Source of the DNA: CAYWXK01 sp964462515
Lineage (GTDB): Bacteria; Planctomycetota; Phycisphaerae; Sedimentisphaerales; Anaerobacaceae
Direction of reading: 5' to 3'
DNA length: 23,899 bases
Assembly: GCA_964462515.1 (NCBI GenBank)
Contig: CAYWXK010000051.1
Location: 1-23,899, forward strand
Shown here one piece after another: positions 1-8,239 of this stretch (its first letter is position 1; the number at the start of each line of letters is the position of its first letter). The position numbers were made by a program, and so were the translations under genes. The notes beneath the pieces are model-generated. The model saw only the letters and a program-made list of their open reading frames with translations, did not search any database and was not told the DNA's origin.

Positions 1-101
1 ACATACTCGTTGGGATGTTTGACTTTGAAATCGCCGAGGACGTTTCCATCGCAAAAAAAATCCTTTCCGACCTCAAGCGCTCCCGCCCCTGGCGAAGTTA
101 G
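1..101 (+). CDS. C-terminal fragment of an unidentified protein (5' end outside window)
   Basis: An open frame enters from the left edge (first full codon at 3) and stops at TAG 99-101. About 32 residues are visible, with a mixed acidic and basic helical-looking tail (DFEIAEDVSIAKKILSDLK) ending in RSRPWRS. There is no recognisable motif, so no function is proposed. It could be chance, but the frame is open across the whole available stretch and is followed directly by a repeat-rich intergenic region, as at other gene ends in this window. Confidence 0.4.
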   Translation, partial: ILVGMFDFEIAEDVSIAKKILSDLKRSRPWRS

Positions 102-104
102 TGG

Positions 105-190
105 TCGTTGGTCAAAAGTCGTTAGTATTTAGCCCGGCGTTTTACACCGGGTTATACGAACTGCGAAATACCAGATACGAGAGACGAAAA
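105..190. repeat. Dispersed intergenic repeat with CCCGG/CCGGG hairpin
   Basis: Short GTCGTTGGTC/GTCGTTAGTA units lead into a hairpin (CCCGG 133-137, CCGGG 147-151) separated by CGTTTTACA. Next comes a degenerate run of CGA-type units (GATACGAGAGACGA). The same order, units then hairpin with a central GTTTTAC, recurs at 16843-16896. The CGA-type tail recurs in reverse complement at 9752-9790 (CTCGTATCT...ATTTCG). It lies between the upstream stop and a promoter and may also act as a weak terminator, although there is no clean T run. Confidence 0.6.
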
Positions 191-193
191 TAT

Positions 194-222
194 TTGACAC
201 CCTCGCCCCCACCCGCTATAAT
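194..222 (+). promoter_or_regulatory. Consensus sigma-70 type promoter
   Basis: TTGACA at 194-199 and TATAAT at 217-222, separated by exactly 17 bases; both hexamers are perfect matches. The start of transcription would fall near 229, only about 18 bases before the ATG at 247. The Shine-Dalgarno stretch AAAGGTGG at 232-239 would then lie at the very 5' end of the transcript. It should drive the two-gene unit 247-5192. Confidence 0.85.
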
Positions 223-246
223 GTTGCCCCGAAAGGTGGCGAGATT

Positions 247-3200
247 ATGGAAAGACGCACAACCAAACTGTCGTTTTTAGTTGCTATAGCCCTCACGGCC
301 ATAGTCACCTACCCTGTCTCAACTGAAGAATCGAACAATTCTCGACTTATTGAAAGCCGAGCAGAAGAAACGAAGAAATCCTTCAACTATTGGAAGCCCC
401 TCATTTCACACCCATACGTGCTTAACGACCATACTTCACCAGACTCCCCTCCAGAGATGCCTGCGAAAGAAGATCAGGTCACTTTTAGTGAAAGATCCAG
501 CCAGTTGCAATACACCATTTATGCGGCTGTTTCCGGCAAACAACTGATTGTTGCTTTATTCGACGATGACGGTCATTTTCTTGATTACTACATCCGTAAT
601 TTTCTACAACAGCCAGATTTTGAATTGTTCAAAGACGAAGAAACTAATAAAGTGTTTATAAAAGAAATACTCAAATATGACCCAGCTAATCAGAAAACAC
701 AACTATTTGAGGTCTTTTTCTCCAGACCATCCATCTCATCTCAACGACCCAAAAGCAACGTTGTTAAACCTATCGAAACAGCAGTCGGGGAAAACAAAAA
801 AATTTTCAATTACTGGAAGACCTTGATATCGAACCGCATTGTTCTTGATGACTATCCTTTACGTGATGCTCCGCCACAGAAACCTATAAAAGAAAGCCAC
901 ATCACTTTTACAGAGAAATTCAGTCAGTTGCAATACACTATTTATTCGGCAGTCTCCGGCAAGCAACTCTTTATTGCCCTATTCGATGATAAGGAGCATT
1001 ATCTTGACTACCGAATGCCAAATTTCTCTCAACAACCTGATTTTGAATTGTTCAAAGATAAAGAAACTAATAAAATATTCATCGAGATAATCACGTATGA
1101 CTCAGGTATCAAGCAATCAGAACTGTTCGAGGTCGTTTTCTCCAGACCATCCATCTCGCCGCAGTGGCCGAGGCGACCAGATGGTCGTTTAATCAAACCA
1201 GCCGTTAGTGTATCCGAGCCGAACCAGCTTCAACCAGAAGATATACTGGAAGGCAAAGATGTCGTTGTCCGTATCTATGACCATTGGCGCTTTGAACCCT
1301 ACACATTTAAACAGGCAAAGATGATGCTTGAACAAGTTGAGGAATTTAAGAAATTCACCATTCACTTAAAGAAACGATTGCTAATCTTCGACCCTAATGA
1401 CCCTTCTATACAAGAACTTGGGAGGTCTGCAGCCGTCGTAATACTCCCGGACGACCAAACAGACATAGCCATAAAACAATCTTTAGGCGATAAAATTCGT
1501 GTCTGTCCCTTTCAAAGGCGCCTCGAATATCCTACATATAAACCGCCATACAAGACAACTGCTTGGTGGACATTTGTTGATGCCCTCGGCAATCCAATCC
1601 CACGTGCGGTTGTTACTATTTTCTTGAGCGATTATGATAATCTAACAAAGGTAAAAATCAAAACAGTCACACTTGATGATGCCGGCCTATTGAACGCCTC
1701 CGACATACAAGAAGAACCCAAACAGTTGTTTCTTATCATCTCGCACCCGGATTATGGCATCGCCGCATTCAACATGGACCAACCGTTCAAGCCTTCCCCT
1801 CAAGACACGATTCCACCTCACCTGCGCAGCCGTGATAAAACCTTCCAAATCCCACTGGTAAAGACCGGCACAAAACCGGATGAACGCTCCATCTGGGGAG
1901 TTATCCTCAACGACAAAGGCAAGCCCGTCCCCGGAGCGGTCATCAATTGTTATGAAGCACACACCCTCGGCGGCGGCACAATAAGGGCATCTAACTTTAT
2001 GCCATTTACGGTCATCGCAGACCAGTCAGGCAGATTCGCTATGCATCTGCCAGCCGAGACAAGCACCACGGAACGGACCGCAATCCCGCCAAATGCAAAA
2101 TATAAGGTCGTTGTAGAGGCACCGAAAATCTTGCAGATGCTGCCTTGGTCGGGCCTTGTGCCTGTAGGCCAGGAAACTACTATCACCCTTGAGAGAGGCG
2201 GATACTTTAGAACCTTCGCATTTGAAGATGCCAACGGCCCAATTACCGACTACAAACTGCTAAAAGATATTTTTATCTATATCGAGCGCAGGGATGGAGA
2301 ATCCTTCTCAATCAAATACACCGACGTAAGAAATGGTAAAATGCTCCCACTCGGGACATACCACGTATTAATAGATAAACCCGAATTCGCCCCGATAGAG
2401 GTAACTGCTGAAAGTCCACAGCAGATAGTTTTCAAGGCCAAGCCACCAAAAACAGACATCTTCTATAGCGGTCAGGTCATCCAAGGTATCACCGGCCAGC
2501 CAATGCCTGGCGTCTTTATAATTGGCGCAGGTTTCTATGAAGCAGACTTTTCCACAATTACACCTGACCAGTGGCAGCAGCTCAATCGGCTCGAAGTCAA
2601 CCCACCGCTGGATGACCCTGCTCTTGAGCCAATTCGACAAGTCGTTCCTTTCAACCGGATTGCTCGAACTGGCCCTAACGGGCAGTTTGAAATTATTATT
2701 GACCACACCGAAAAATTCAATCATATCGTAAAGTCAGGCCAAAGTCCCTATTGGGATACTGTGTTCACGTGCCAGTACCTGATGGCCTTTTATGAAAATT
2801 ATCTCGCTATTCTGTACATGTTGGATGCATACAAGCCCTCTGAAACTGACCAAAATATCCACGTCGAACTGCCTACCATAAGGTTATACCCCGCTGCAAA
2901 GGTAATTTTTGAGCCTTATGTAGAGCAAAAAGATTGTCGGCTCAACTTCTACTGGTACGTGTCACAAGATAACCAGCCAGACTGGGCGAAGGAATTCTTT
3001 GAATTTCGCAAGAAACCGATGAATCCATTCTTCCAAAAAGAGCTTAGACGTGAACCTAATACGCTTCACTCAATTTATATACCCGCAGGATTAAACGTGC
3101 AATTGACTTTACAAATAGTGCAGTTTAATCAAGGTAAATGGTCTCCGATTTTCGCAGATTTCACAGAACAAATTTTTGCTTCTCAAGGCCAAATCGTTGA

Positions 3201-3558
3201 CCTTGGCCGAATAAAAATCCCTCCAATATTAATTCCACCGGAAATACCGATTTATGTTAAGGTTATCGACTCGGAAGGTAATCCTGTCGAGGGTCTGGCT
3301 GTCACCCACGGAACCGCCGACGGGCTGAAGTGGTTCGGCCAAAGGCGGATAACAGACCCAAATGGAGTAGCAAAATTCTTCGCACCACCTCTTTACAAAG
3401 CAGCGTTCTTTGTCGGCTGGCACGGCATAAACACTAAAACACCCTGGCAAAAACTAATCTACGAAACTAAAGGACCGCAGGATGCAAATACAGTCTTTAC
3501 AATGCAACTATCCGATGATGTGTTCGAGTATCTATTTAAGGAGAACAAACCTCAATGA
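247..3558 (+). CDS. Large secreted protein: tandem duplicated N-terminal module plus carboxypeptidase-regulatory-like domains
   Basis: The 1103-aa product starts with a basic N-terminus and a hydrophobic stretch (residues about 8-22), read as a signal peptide. Residues about 46-160 and 187-300 are a duplicated module (FNYWK...SQLQYTIY.AVSGKQL...QQPDFELFKD..TNK..I...SRPSIS). Several beta-sandwich segments of the carboxypeptidase-regulatory-like type follow, marked by G.P.P.A.V turns near residues 440 (DALGNPIPRAVV), 548 (DKGKPVPGAVI), 739 (TGQPMPGVFI) and 1002 (SEGNPVEGLAV). No catalytic motif is visible. Such domains usually act as structural or carbohydrate-binding modules of exported proteins. 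Start choice is supported by AAAGGTGG seven bases upstream. The stop overlaps the next start as ATGA, implying translational coupling. The overall function is unknown. Confidence 0.8.
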   Translation: MERRTTKLSFLVAIALTAIVTYPVSTEESNNSRLIESRAEETKKSFNYWKPLISHPYVLNDHTSPDSPPEMPAKEDQVTFSERSSQLQYTIYAAVSGKQLIVALFDDDGHFLDYYIRNFLQQPDFELFKDEETNKVFIKEILKYDPANQKTQLFEVFFSRPSISSQRPKSNVVKPIETAVGENKKIFNYWKTLISNRIVLDDYPLRDAPPQKPIKESHITFTEKFSQLQYTIYSAVSGKQLFIALFDDKEHYLDYRMPNFSQQPDFELFKDKETNKIFIEIITYDSGIKQSELFEVVFSRPSISPQWPRRPDGRLIKPAVSVSEPNQLQPEDILEGKDVVVRIYDHWRFEPYTFKQAKMMLEQVEEFKKFTIHLKKRLLIFDPNDPSIQELGRSAAVVILPDDQTDIAIKQSLGDKIRVCPFQRRLEYPTYKPPYKTTAWWTFVDALGNPIPRAVVTIFLSDYDNLTKVKIKTVTLDDAGLLNASDIQEEPKQLFLIISHPDYGIAAFNMDQPFKPSPQDTIPPHLRSRDKTFQIPLVKTGTKPDERSIWGVILNDKGKPVPGAVINCYEAHTLGGGTIRASNFMPFTVIADQSGRFAMHLPAETSTTERTAIPPNAKYKVVVEAPKILQMLPWSGLVPVGQETTITLERGGYFRTFAFEDANGPITDYKLLKDIFIYIERRDGESFSIKYTDVRNGKMLPLGTYHVLIDKPEFAPIEVTAESPQQIVFKAKPPKTDIFYSGQVIQGITGQPMPGVFIIGAGFYEADFSTITPDQWQQLNRLEVNPPLDDPALEPIRQVVPFNRIARTGPNGQFEIIIDHTEKFNHIVKSGQSPYWDTVFTCQYLMAFYENYLAILYMLDAYKPSETDQNIHVELPTIRLYPAAKVIFEPYVEQKDCRLNFYWYVSQDNQPDWAKEFFEFRKKPMNPFFQKELRREPNTLHSIYIPAGLNVQLTLQIVQFNQGKWSPIFADFTEQIFASQGQIVDLGRIKIPPILIPPEIPIYVKVIDSEGNPVEGLAVTHGTADGLKWFGQRRITDPNGVAKFFAPPLYKAAFFVGWHGINTKTPWQKLIYETKGPQDANTVFTMQLSDDVFEYLFKENKPQ
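382..1170 (+). repeat. Tandem intragenic duplication (two ~420-bp units)
   Basis: The unit starting at 382 recurs at 805 (offset 423), and the unit end at 721-737 recurs at 1141-1157 (offset 420), so one codon was lost between the copies. The copies share runs such as CCAGACCATCCATCTC and TTTGAATTGTTCAAAGA but differ throughout, often at third positions. The duplication therefore looks old and selected as protein sequence, not a recent or assembly duplication. Confidence 0.85.
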
Positions 3559-5192
3559 ACGGTAGTCTCAAACCAATCCGTAAAATAAACAGTTTTCTTG
3601 CAAGGGCACTGGTAGTTGTCTTTCTCTGTGCCTCCTCCTTCGACTTCGCTCAGGACAGGTCTGTGGCGAAAGAACAGGACTTTCAACAGGCTCTTGAAAA
3701 TGGCAGGGCGGCAAATGAGGGCTTCGTCCGCTGCAAAAAGTTTGTGGCCGGCTGGCTTGCTTATGCTGACCCAAATACAGGCCTTATCCCACGAAATCTC
3801 TCTCAGGATAAGGATATATGGAACGCCCAGGATAGCGCAGCCGACAATTATCCATTTATGGTCCTCACCGCCGCCATCACTGACCGCTCGCTTTTTGAAG
3901 GCAGAATGCTCGACATCCTCAAAACCGAGACAAAGTTGACAAGCCGGGTCGGAAATCTGCCTGACACATACTCATTTTCAAAGCGCACCTTTCAGTATGA
4001 CCAAATTGATTTATCTCGCATCATTTTCGGCTCAGCCGAATACGTCAAAGATGGCCTATTGCCCCTAACCGAATGGCTGGGGCCAAGCCCCTGGTGCGAC
4101 CGTATGCTCGGCATCCTCGACGATATCTGGCAAAATGCCCCTATCGACACCAAATTCGGCAAAATCATCTCCAATAGCCAGGAGGTCAACGGCGAGATGC
4201 TCCAAACGCTCTCGCGAATCTACTGGATGAAAGGCGACAAAAAATATCTGGATTGGGCCATCCGCCTGGGCGACTATTATCTATTGGACCAGCAACACCC
4301 CACAAGAAATGGAACAATGCTTCGGCTGCGTGACCACGGCTGCGAAATCGTCTCAGGCCTGTGTGAGCTTTACGCCACCGTTTCCTTCGCCCAGCCGGAT
4401 AAAAAAACCGCCTACGAAAAACCCGTCCACGAAATGTTAGACCGCATCCTGGAGGCCGGCTGCAATGAACACGGCCTATTTTATAACTGGTTCAATCCGC
4501 AGACGGGCGAACACGATAAAGCCCTCTGCGACACCTGGGGCTACAACGATAACGGATTCTACACCGTTTATCTAATCGACAAAACTGAAATCTATCGCAA
4601 CGCCGTCCGCAAGGCCCTATCAAATCTCAACGAATACTACAGAAACTACCCTTGGGAAGGCACCAGCGCCGATGGTTATGCCGATTCAATTGAGAGTGCT
4701 CTTAATTTATATAACCGAGAACCAATCCCCTCTGTCACACAATGGCTCGATAGCGAGATAAAGGTGATGTGGAATATCCAGAGAGAAGACGGCATCATCG
4801 AGGGCTGGCACGGCGATGGCAACTTCGCCCGCACAACAATTATGTATTGCTTCTGGAAAACAAAAGGGGTAACTATCCAGCCCTGGCGTGAAGATGTCAT
4901 CTTCGGTGCAATTGGCGATAGCAATTGTCTTAAGATAGTTCTCTGCTCACAAAAACCCTGGGAGGGAAAACTCGTCTTCGATAGTTCCCGCCACAAAACG
5001 ATTATGAATCTGCCCCTCGATTGGCCAAGAATCAATCAGTTCCCCGAATGGTTCGCTGTTCGGCCTGAAAAAACTTACACCGTTACCGACCTCTCCTCCG
5101 GCTCAAAGGCAACCTACACCGGCAAACAACTTCAAAATGGCATCACAATAACCCTGCAACTCACCACCGAACGGCACTTAATAGTTGATTAG
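3555..5192 (+). CDS. Secreted (alpha/alpha)-barrel-like protein, possible glycoside hydrolase or lyase relative
   Basis: The 545-aa product has a signal peptide (residues about 1-27; hydrophobic core LARALVVVFLCA). The body is mostly helical with repeated aromatic, Asp and Gly motifs (NAQDSAADNYPFM, HGLFYNWFNPQTGEHD, CDTWGYNDNGFYTVYL, DGIIEGWHGDGNFART). This resembles six-hairpin glycosidase-type toroids, which act on polysaccharides or oligosaccharides. The C-terminal ~100 residues look like a beta domain. I cannot assign a CAZy family or catalytic residues. It is coupled by an ATGA overlap to the upstream 1103-aa exported protein, so the two probably work together outside the cytoplasm. Residues S28-R35 (SFDFAQDR) come from a dispersed DNA repeat inserted in frame right after the signal peptide. 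Confidence 0.75.
   Translation: MNGSLKPIRKINSFLARALVVVFLCASSFDFAQDRSVAKEQDFQQALENGRAANEGFVRCKKFVAGWLAYADPNTGLIPRNLSQDKDIWNAQDSAADNYPFMVLTAAITDRSLFEGRMLDILKTETKLTSRVGNLPDTYSFSKRTFQYDQIDLSRIIFGSAEYVKDGLLPLTEWLGPSPWCDRMLGILDDIWQNAPIDTKFGKIISNSQEVNGEMLQTLSRIYWMKGDKKYLDWAIRLGDYYLLDQQHPTRNGTMLRLRDHGCEIVSGLCELYATVSFAQPDKKTAYEKPVHEMLDRILEAGCNEHGLFYNWFNPQTGEHDKALCDTWGYNDNGFYTVYLIDKTEIYRNAVRKALSNLNEYYRNYPWEGTSADGYADSIESALNLYNREPIPSVTQWLDSEIKVMWNIQREDGIIEGWHGDGNFARTTIMYCFWKTKGVTIQPWREDVIFGAIGDSNCLKIVLCSQKPWEGKLVFDSSRHKTIMNLPLDWPRINQFPEWFAVRPEKTYTVTDLSSGSKATYTGKQLQNGITITLQLTTERHLIVD
3637..3659 (+). repeat. Dispersed palindrome-like repeat inside coding sequence (SFDFAQDR element)
   Basis: The 23-base element CCTTCGACTTCG / CTCAGGACAGG is a repeat I recall being scattered through many bacterial genomes, leaving peptides such as FDFAQDR, STSLRTG or CPERSRR depending on frame and strand. 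Here it is read as SFDFAQDR at the signal peptide/mature boundary of the 545-aa protein and keeps the frame open. Identification as a dispersed repeat rests on recall; only one copy is in this window. Confidence 0.65.
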
Positions 5193-5227
5193 CCAGAGGT
5201 GCATTTTATCTTTGCAGGCGTGTCTTT

Positions 5228-5287
5228 GTCATTGCGAGCCCCTGCGTATTCCTGTCGGAAGACAGGAGCGGGGGCGTGGCAATCTCT
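5228..5287 (+). repeat. Dispersed GTCATTGCGAG repeat (short form)
   Basis: This element begins GTCATTGCGAGCCCC, contains the hairpin CCTGTC-GGAA-GACAGG and ends in GGCAATCTCT. A longer copy with the same first ~50 bases lies at 13331-13443. Both copies sit just downstream of the stop codon of a secreted-protein gene. The family (GTCATTGCGAG...GCAATCTC) is, from memory, widespread in bacterial genomes as an extragenic repeat. Confidence 0.75.
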
Positions 5288-5328
5288 GAAGGTAGAAAAC
5301 CGACATCGAAATTCCTATACAAAACTTC

Positions 5329-5357
5329 TGGACAAATTGCTGCAAATGTGTTATAAT
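5329..5357 (+). promoter_or_regulatory. Sigma-70 type promoter for the beta-helix gene
   Basis: TGGACA at 5329-5334 and TATAAT at 5352-5357 are separated by 17 bases. The -10 box is perfect and the -35 box has one mismatch. It lies about 45 bases before the ATG at 5402 and downstream of the repeat, so 5402-6535 is probably a separate transcription unit from the pair before it. Confidence 0.75.
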
Positions 5358-5401
5358 ACTCATAAAATATCGGTTGGCGAGATATTTTGAAAGGGTGAAA
5401 A

Positions 5402-6535
5402 ATGGCAAAACCAACGAATATAAAAACCTGCCTGATACTGGTAGCGATATGGGCGGCACTGCCTCTAACCTCAGCAGGCAAAATCAGTTATGTCGATGAC
5501 GATAGGCCGGGGGATTTTAACAATATCCAGGCGGCTATCGACGATGCCAATGACGGCGATACAATTATCGTCCAGCCTGGCATATACGTGGAAGATATCA
5601 ACTTTAGCGGAAAGAACATTGTTTTAACAAGCATAAATCCCGATTACTGGAATGTGGTTGCTGCGACAATTATTGATGGGAATAATCTTGACTCGGTAGT
5701 TACCTTCGCCGGCACAGAAAATGCAACTTGTGTCCTATCAGGTTTTACAATTCAAAACGGCTATCAAGACAGCGACCTTATTAAAGGCGGTGGTGGAATA
5801 TGCGGCGGCTCAGAGACCAATCATACTCACGCAACAATCCGCGACAACATCATCACCCGCAACTTTGCCTGGGACGGCGGCGGACTCTCCCGCTGCGGCG
5901 GCTTAATTGAAAAGAACATCATCACTAACAACTACGCTCGTTGGTGGCAAGGCGGCGGCGGGCTTTACCAGTGTAACGGCTTCATCAGAAACAACATCAT
6001 CACAGACAATAATGCCGACGGATGTGAGAGCGCCGGCGCGCTAAGTTATTGCGATGCCTTCATCGAAAACAACACCATTGCCTACAACTTCAGCCAGGGC
6101 GTCGGCGTGGTAGCTTATGGTCACGGCACAATTCGTAACTGCATTATCTGGGGAAATTCCCCCCAAGCAACATGGCCGACTCCTTCCTTCAGTTGCACCG
6201 ACATCGACCCCTGCTTTGCCGACCCAAATAATGGCGACTATCATTTGAAATCACAGGCTGGACGTTGGGACCCAAACAGCGCAAGCTGGGTAAAAGACGA
6301 TGTAACGAGTCGTTGCATTGATGCAGGTGACCCGGCAAGTCCTATCGGTCTTGAGCCATTTCCCAATGGCGGTATTATAAATATGGGCGCTTACGGCGGA
6401 ACTGCTGAGGCAAGTAAATCATATTTTGGCGAGCCAGTATGCGAAACAATCGTCGCCGGTGACATAAACGGCGACTGCATCGTAAATCTCAAAGATTTCG
6501 CAATTATGACACTCCACTGGCTGGACGAACACTGA
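5402..6535 (+). CDS. Secreted right-handed beta-helix protein with single dockerin-like C-terminal repeat
   Basis: The 377-aa product has a signal peptide ending near residue 25 (...ALPLTSA). It then has YVDDDRPGDFNNIQAAIDDANDGDTIIVQPGIYVEDI, the usual opening of pectate-lyase-like parallel beta-helix proteins. Helix rungs follow, each built on C.G.I.NNII..N.A (GGLIEKNIIT, NGFIRNNIIT, DAFIENNTIA, HGTIRNCIIW). The C-terminal 25 residues (GDINGDC.VNLKDFAIM..HWL) form one calcium-binding dockerin-like half, where classical dockerins have two. No catalytic residues are identified; it may be a structural or binding protein instead of an enzyme. AAAGGGTG at 5390-5397 supports the start. The dockerin-like tail is the best taxonomic hint for Planctomycetota in this window. 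Confidence 0.85.
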   Translation: MAKPTNIKTCLILVAIWAALPLTSAGKISYVDDDRPGDFNNIQAAIDDANDGDTIIVQPGIYVEDINFSGKNIVLTSINPDYWNVVAATIIDGNNLDSVVTFAGTENATCVLSGFTIQNGYQDSDLIKGGGGICGGSETNHTHATIRDNIITRNFAWDGGGLSRCGGLIEKNIITNNYARWWQGGGGLYQCNGFIRNNIITDNNADGCESAGALSYCDAFIENNTIAYNFSQGVGVVAYGHGTIRNCIIWGNSPQATWPTPSFSCTDIDPCFADPNNGDYHLKSQAGRWDPNSASWVKDDVTSRCIDAGDPASPIGLEPFPNGGIINMGAYGGTAEASKSYFGEPVCETIVAGDINGDCIVNLKDFAIMTLHWLDEH

Positions 6536-6600
6536 CGGACAACAGAGGACAGAAGACGGACGACGGGGCACGAACCACGAGCGACGAACGACAATTCTTA
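6536..6600 (+). repeat. Degenerate GACGA/ACGA-unit repeat before the terminase gene
   Basis: Starting right after the stop of the beta-helix gene, the sequence runs ACGGACAACAGAGGACAGAAG, then GACGGACGACGGGGCACGA and ACCACGAGCGACGAACGACA. These are degenerate short units of a simple-sequence type. A related stretch sits inside the terminase gene at 6831-6865. A GGGGG at 6602-6606 after it serves as a ribosome binding site for the ATG at 6614. Confidence 0.6.
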
Positions 6601-6613
6601 ATGGGGGTTAAAA

Positions 6614-8122
6614 ATGACGCAATTATTTCCACAAACTTCAGGAACCATCGAAAAAGCTGCTTACATATACAATGAACTTCGGCAGACTCGGCCCAAATCT
6701 AAACGCGACTTGAAAAATTATGTCAAGGTCTTTCTCGGCATCGATGTCCCTGACAAAAAAATCTGCTCCGACCACAACAGTCCCTTGGACTATCTCTGGC
6801 ACAGCTTCTCCGCAGATTTTCCCAATCTACGGGCCACGAGTGACGGGCGACAAGCTACGAACAACGCTGATGCAATCGTCTGGGCCAATCGCTCAGGCGG
6901 CAAGACCCAGCTCGCCGCTGTCGCTACATTGCTGGATTGCATTTTCAAACCCAACTGCAAAATAAGAATCCTCGGCGGCTCAGGCGAACAATCCGCCAGA
7001 ATGTATGAATACTTGACCGGCTTTTTGTCCCACGGCTACGAGGGTTTTTTAGCAGGCCTTGCTCTCAAGTCCAGATGTCACTTTATCAATGGTTCATCGG
7101 TCGAGGTCCTCACGCAATCGCCGACCAGCGTCCGCGGCCAGCACACTAACAAACTTCGCTGCGATGAGGTCGAGCTTTTCGACCCTGATGTCTTCGCCGC
7201 CGCAAAATTCACCACCCACAGCACCGAAAATCTCGTCGCTGCTATGGAGCTAATCAGCACAATGCACCGCCCTTATGGCCTGATGCAAAAAGCAGTCTCC
7301 TCCTCCGCCCGGTCAAGTACACCCGTTTTCAAATGGTGCATCTGGGAGGTGATTGAGAAGTGCACAGACAGAACTTGCTCACAATGTCCGCTGTGTAGTG
7401 ATTGCGGCGGCAAAGCCAGGCAGGCAAAAGGCTATCTTAAAATTGACGATTGTATCACCCAGATGCGCCGCGCCAGCCGAGCAGCTTTCGAGGCAGAAAT
7501 GCTCTGTAAAAAACCCTCGCTGGAAAATGTCGTCTTTGACCAGTTCGACCCGGACATTCATATAAAGCCTGTCGATTACGACCCAAATTTGCCTCTCTAC
7601 CGCTCACTGGACTTTGGTTTTGTCAATCCGTTCGTATGCTTGTGGATTCAGGTCGATAATGATGGTCTTGTTCGCCTGATAGATGAGTATGTCCGCAGCC
7701 GTGCCACAATCGACATCCACGCCGCAGAAATAAAAAAACGCACGCCTGGCGGCGAAGAAAAAATCGCTGCCACCTTCTGCGACCCTGCTGGTGCAAGCGT
7801 CAACGATGTTACAGGCACAAGCACAGTCCGCGAACTGCGACAGTTCGGCATAGTTGTGCGCTTTAGAAAAAGCTCTATCCTCGAAGGCATTGAGCTTATC
7901 CGCAGGGCTATCCGCTCCGGCGACAGCCACAGCACTCTCGTTATCTCACCCCGCTGCCAGCGCTTGATTGAGGCCCTCCAGTGCTATCACTATCCCGATT
8001 TTAGCACCGCCGGCGGCGAACTGCCGCTAAAAGACGGCCTCTACGACCATCCTATCGACGCCCTGCGCTACTTCTTTATTAACTACACCCACGCTCCCAA
8101 ATCCACATCAAGACGTTACTGA
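6614..8122 (+). CDS. Phage-type terminase large subunit (ATPase plus nuclease), stand-alone
   Basis: The 502-aa product carries a Walker A-like ANRSGGKT (residues 91-98) and Walker B LRCDEVEL (D184, E185). A C-terminal RNase H-like nuclease follows, with acidic positions in SLDFGFVNP (D333), FCDPAG (D390) and YDHPIDALRY (D478, D482). Large terminase subunits cut phage DNA and pump it into proheads. A cysteine cluster between the domains (C242, C250, C255, C258, C261, C264) looks able to bind zinc or another metal. The length is normal and all motifs are present, so the enzyme could be active. However, no small subunit, portal or capsid gene is adjacent, which suggests a prophage relic, a domesticated gene or a satellite component. 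Residues about 73-84 (RATSDGRQATNN) match a dispersed repeat inserted in frame just before Walker A. Confidence 0.85.
   Translation: MTQLFPQTSGTIEKAAYIYNELRQTRPKSKRDLKNYVKVFLGIDVPDKKICSDHNSPLDYLWHSFSADFPNLRATSDGRQATNNADAIVWANRSGGKTQLAAVATLLDCIFKPNCKIRILGGSGEQSARMYEYLTGFLSHGYEGFLAGLALKSRCHFINGSSVEVLTQSPTSVRGQHTNKLRCDEVELFDPDVFAAAKFTTHSTENLVAAMELISTMHRPYGLMQKAVSSSARSSTPVFKWCIWEVIEKCTDRTCSQCPLCSDCGGKARQAKGYLKIDDCITQMRRASRAAFEAEMLCKKPSLENVVFDQFDPDIHIKPVDYDPNLPLYRSLDFGFVNPFVCLWIQVDNDGLVRLIDEYVRSRATIDIHAAEIKKRTPGGEEKIAATFCDPAGASVNDVTGTSTVRELRQFGIVVRFRKSSILEGIELIRRAIRSGDSHSTLVISPRCQRLIEALQCYHYPDFSTAGGELPLKDGLYDHPIDALRYFFINYTHAPKSTSRRY
6831..6865 (+). repeat. In-frame copy of the ACGA-unit repeat inside the terminase gene
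   Basis: GGGCCACGAGTGACGGGCGA followed by CAAGCTACGAACAAC is built of the same units as 6561-6596 (GGGGCACGAACCACGAGCGACGAACGAC). It encodes R73-N84, an unstructured-looking insert between ADFPN and ADAIVWANRSGGKT, a region otherwise typical of the ATPase N-terminus. The insert preserves the reading frame. Confidence 0.55.
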
Positions 8123-8170
8123 CGCCGGAGAATTAAAATTGTCGCTTTGCTGACATTTCGTTTCTTTTCT

Positions 8171-8199
8171 TTGACTTATTGTCGTCGCTGTTGTAAACT
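8171..8199 (+). promoter_or_regulatory. Promoter upstream of the truncated leader ORF and MNT/HEPN pair
   Basis: TTGACT at 8171-8176 and TAAACT at 8194-8199 are separated by 17 bases. The predicted start, near 8206, precedes the truncated ORF at 8240. I infer that this promoter originally drove the full-length gene now found at 9001, before the toxin-antitoxin pair came to lie between them. Confidence 0.55.
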
Positions 8200-8239
8200 A
8201 TTCAAGGTTGCTGATTTTGTTGTATTTTGGCGGCAAAAA

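Noticed and set aside
3616..3939. Overlapping frames giving STSLRTG or CPERSRR peptides
   Set aside because: These are other-frame readings of the dispersed repeat at 3637-3659 inside the real 545-aa gene.
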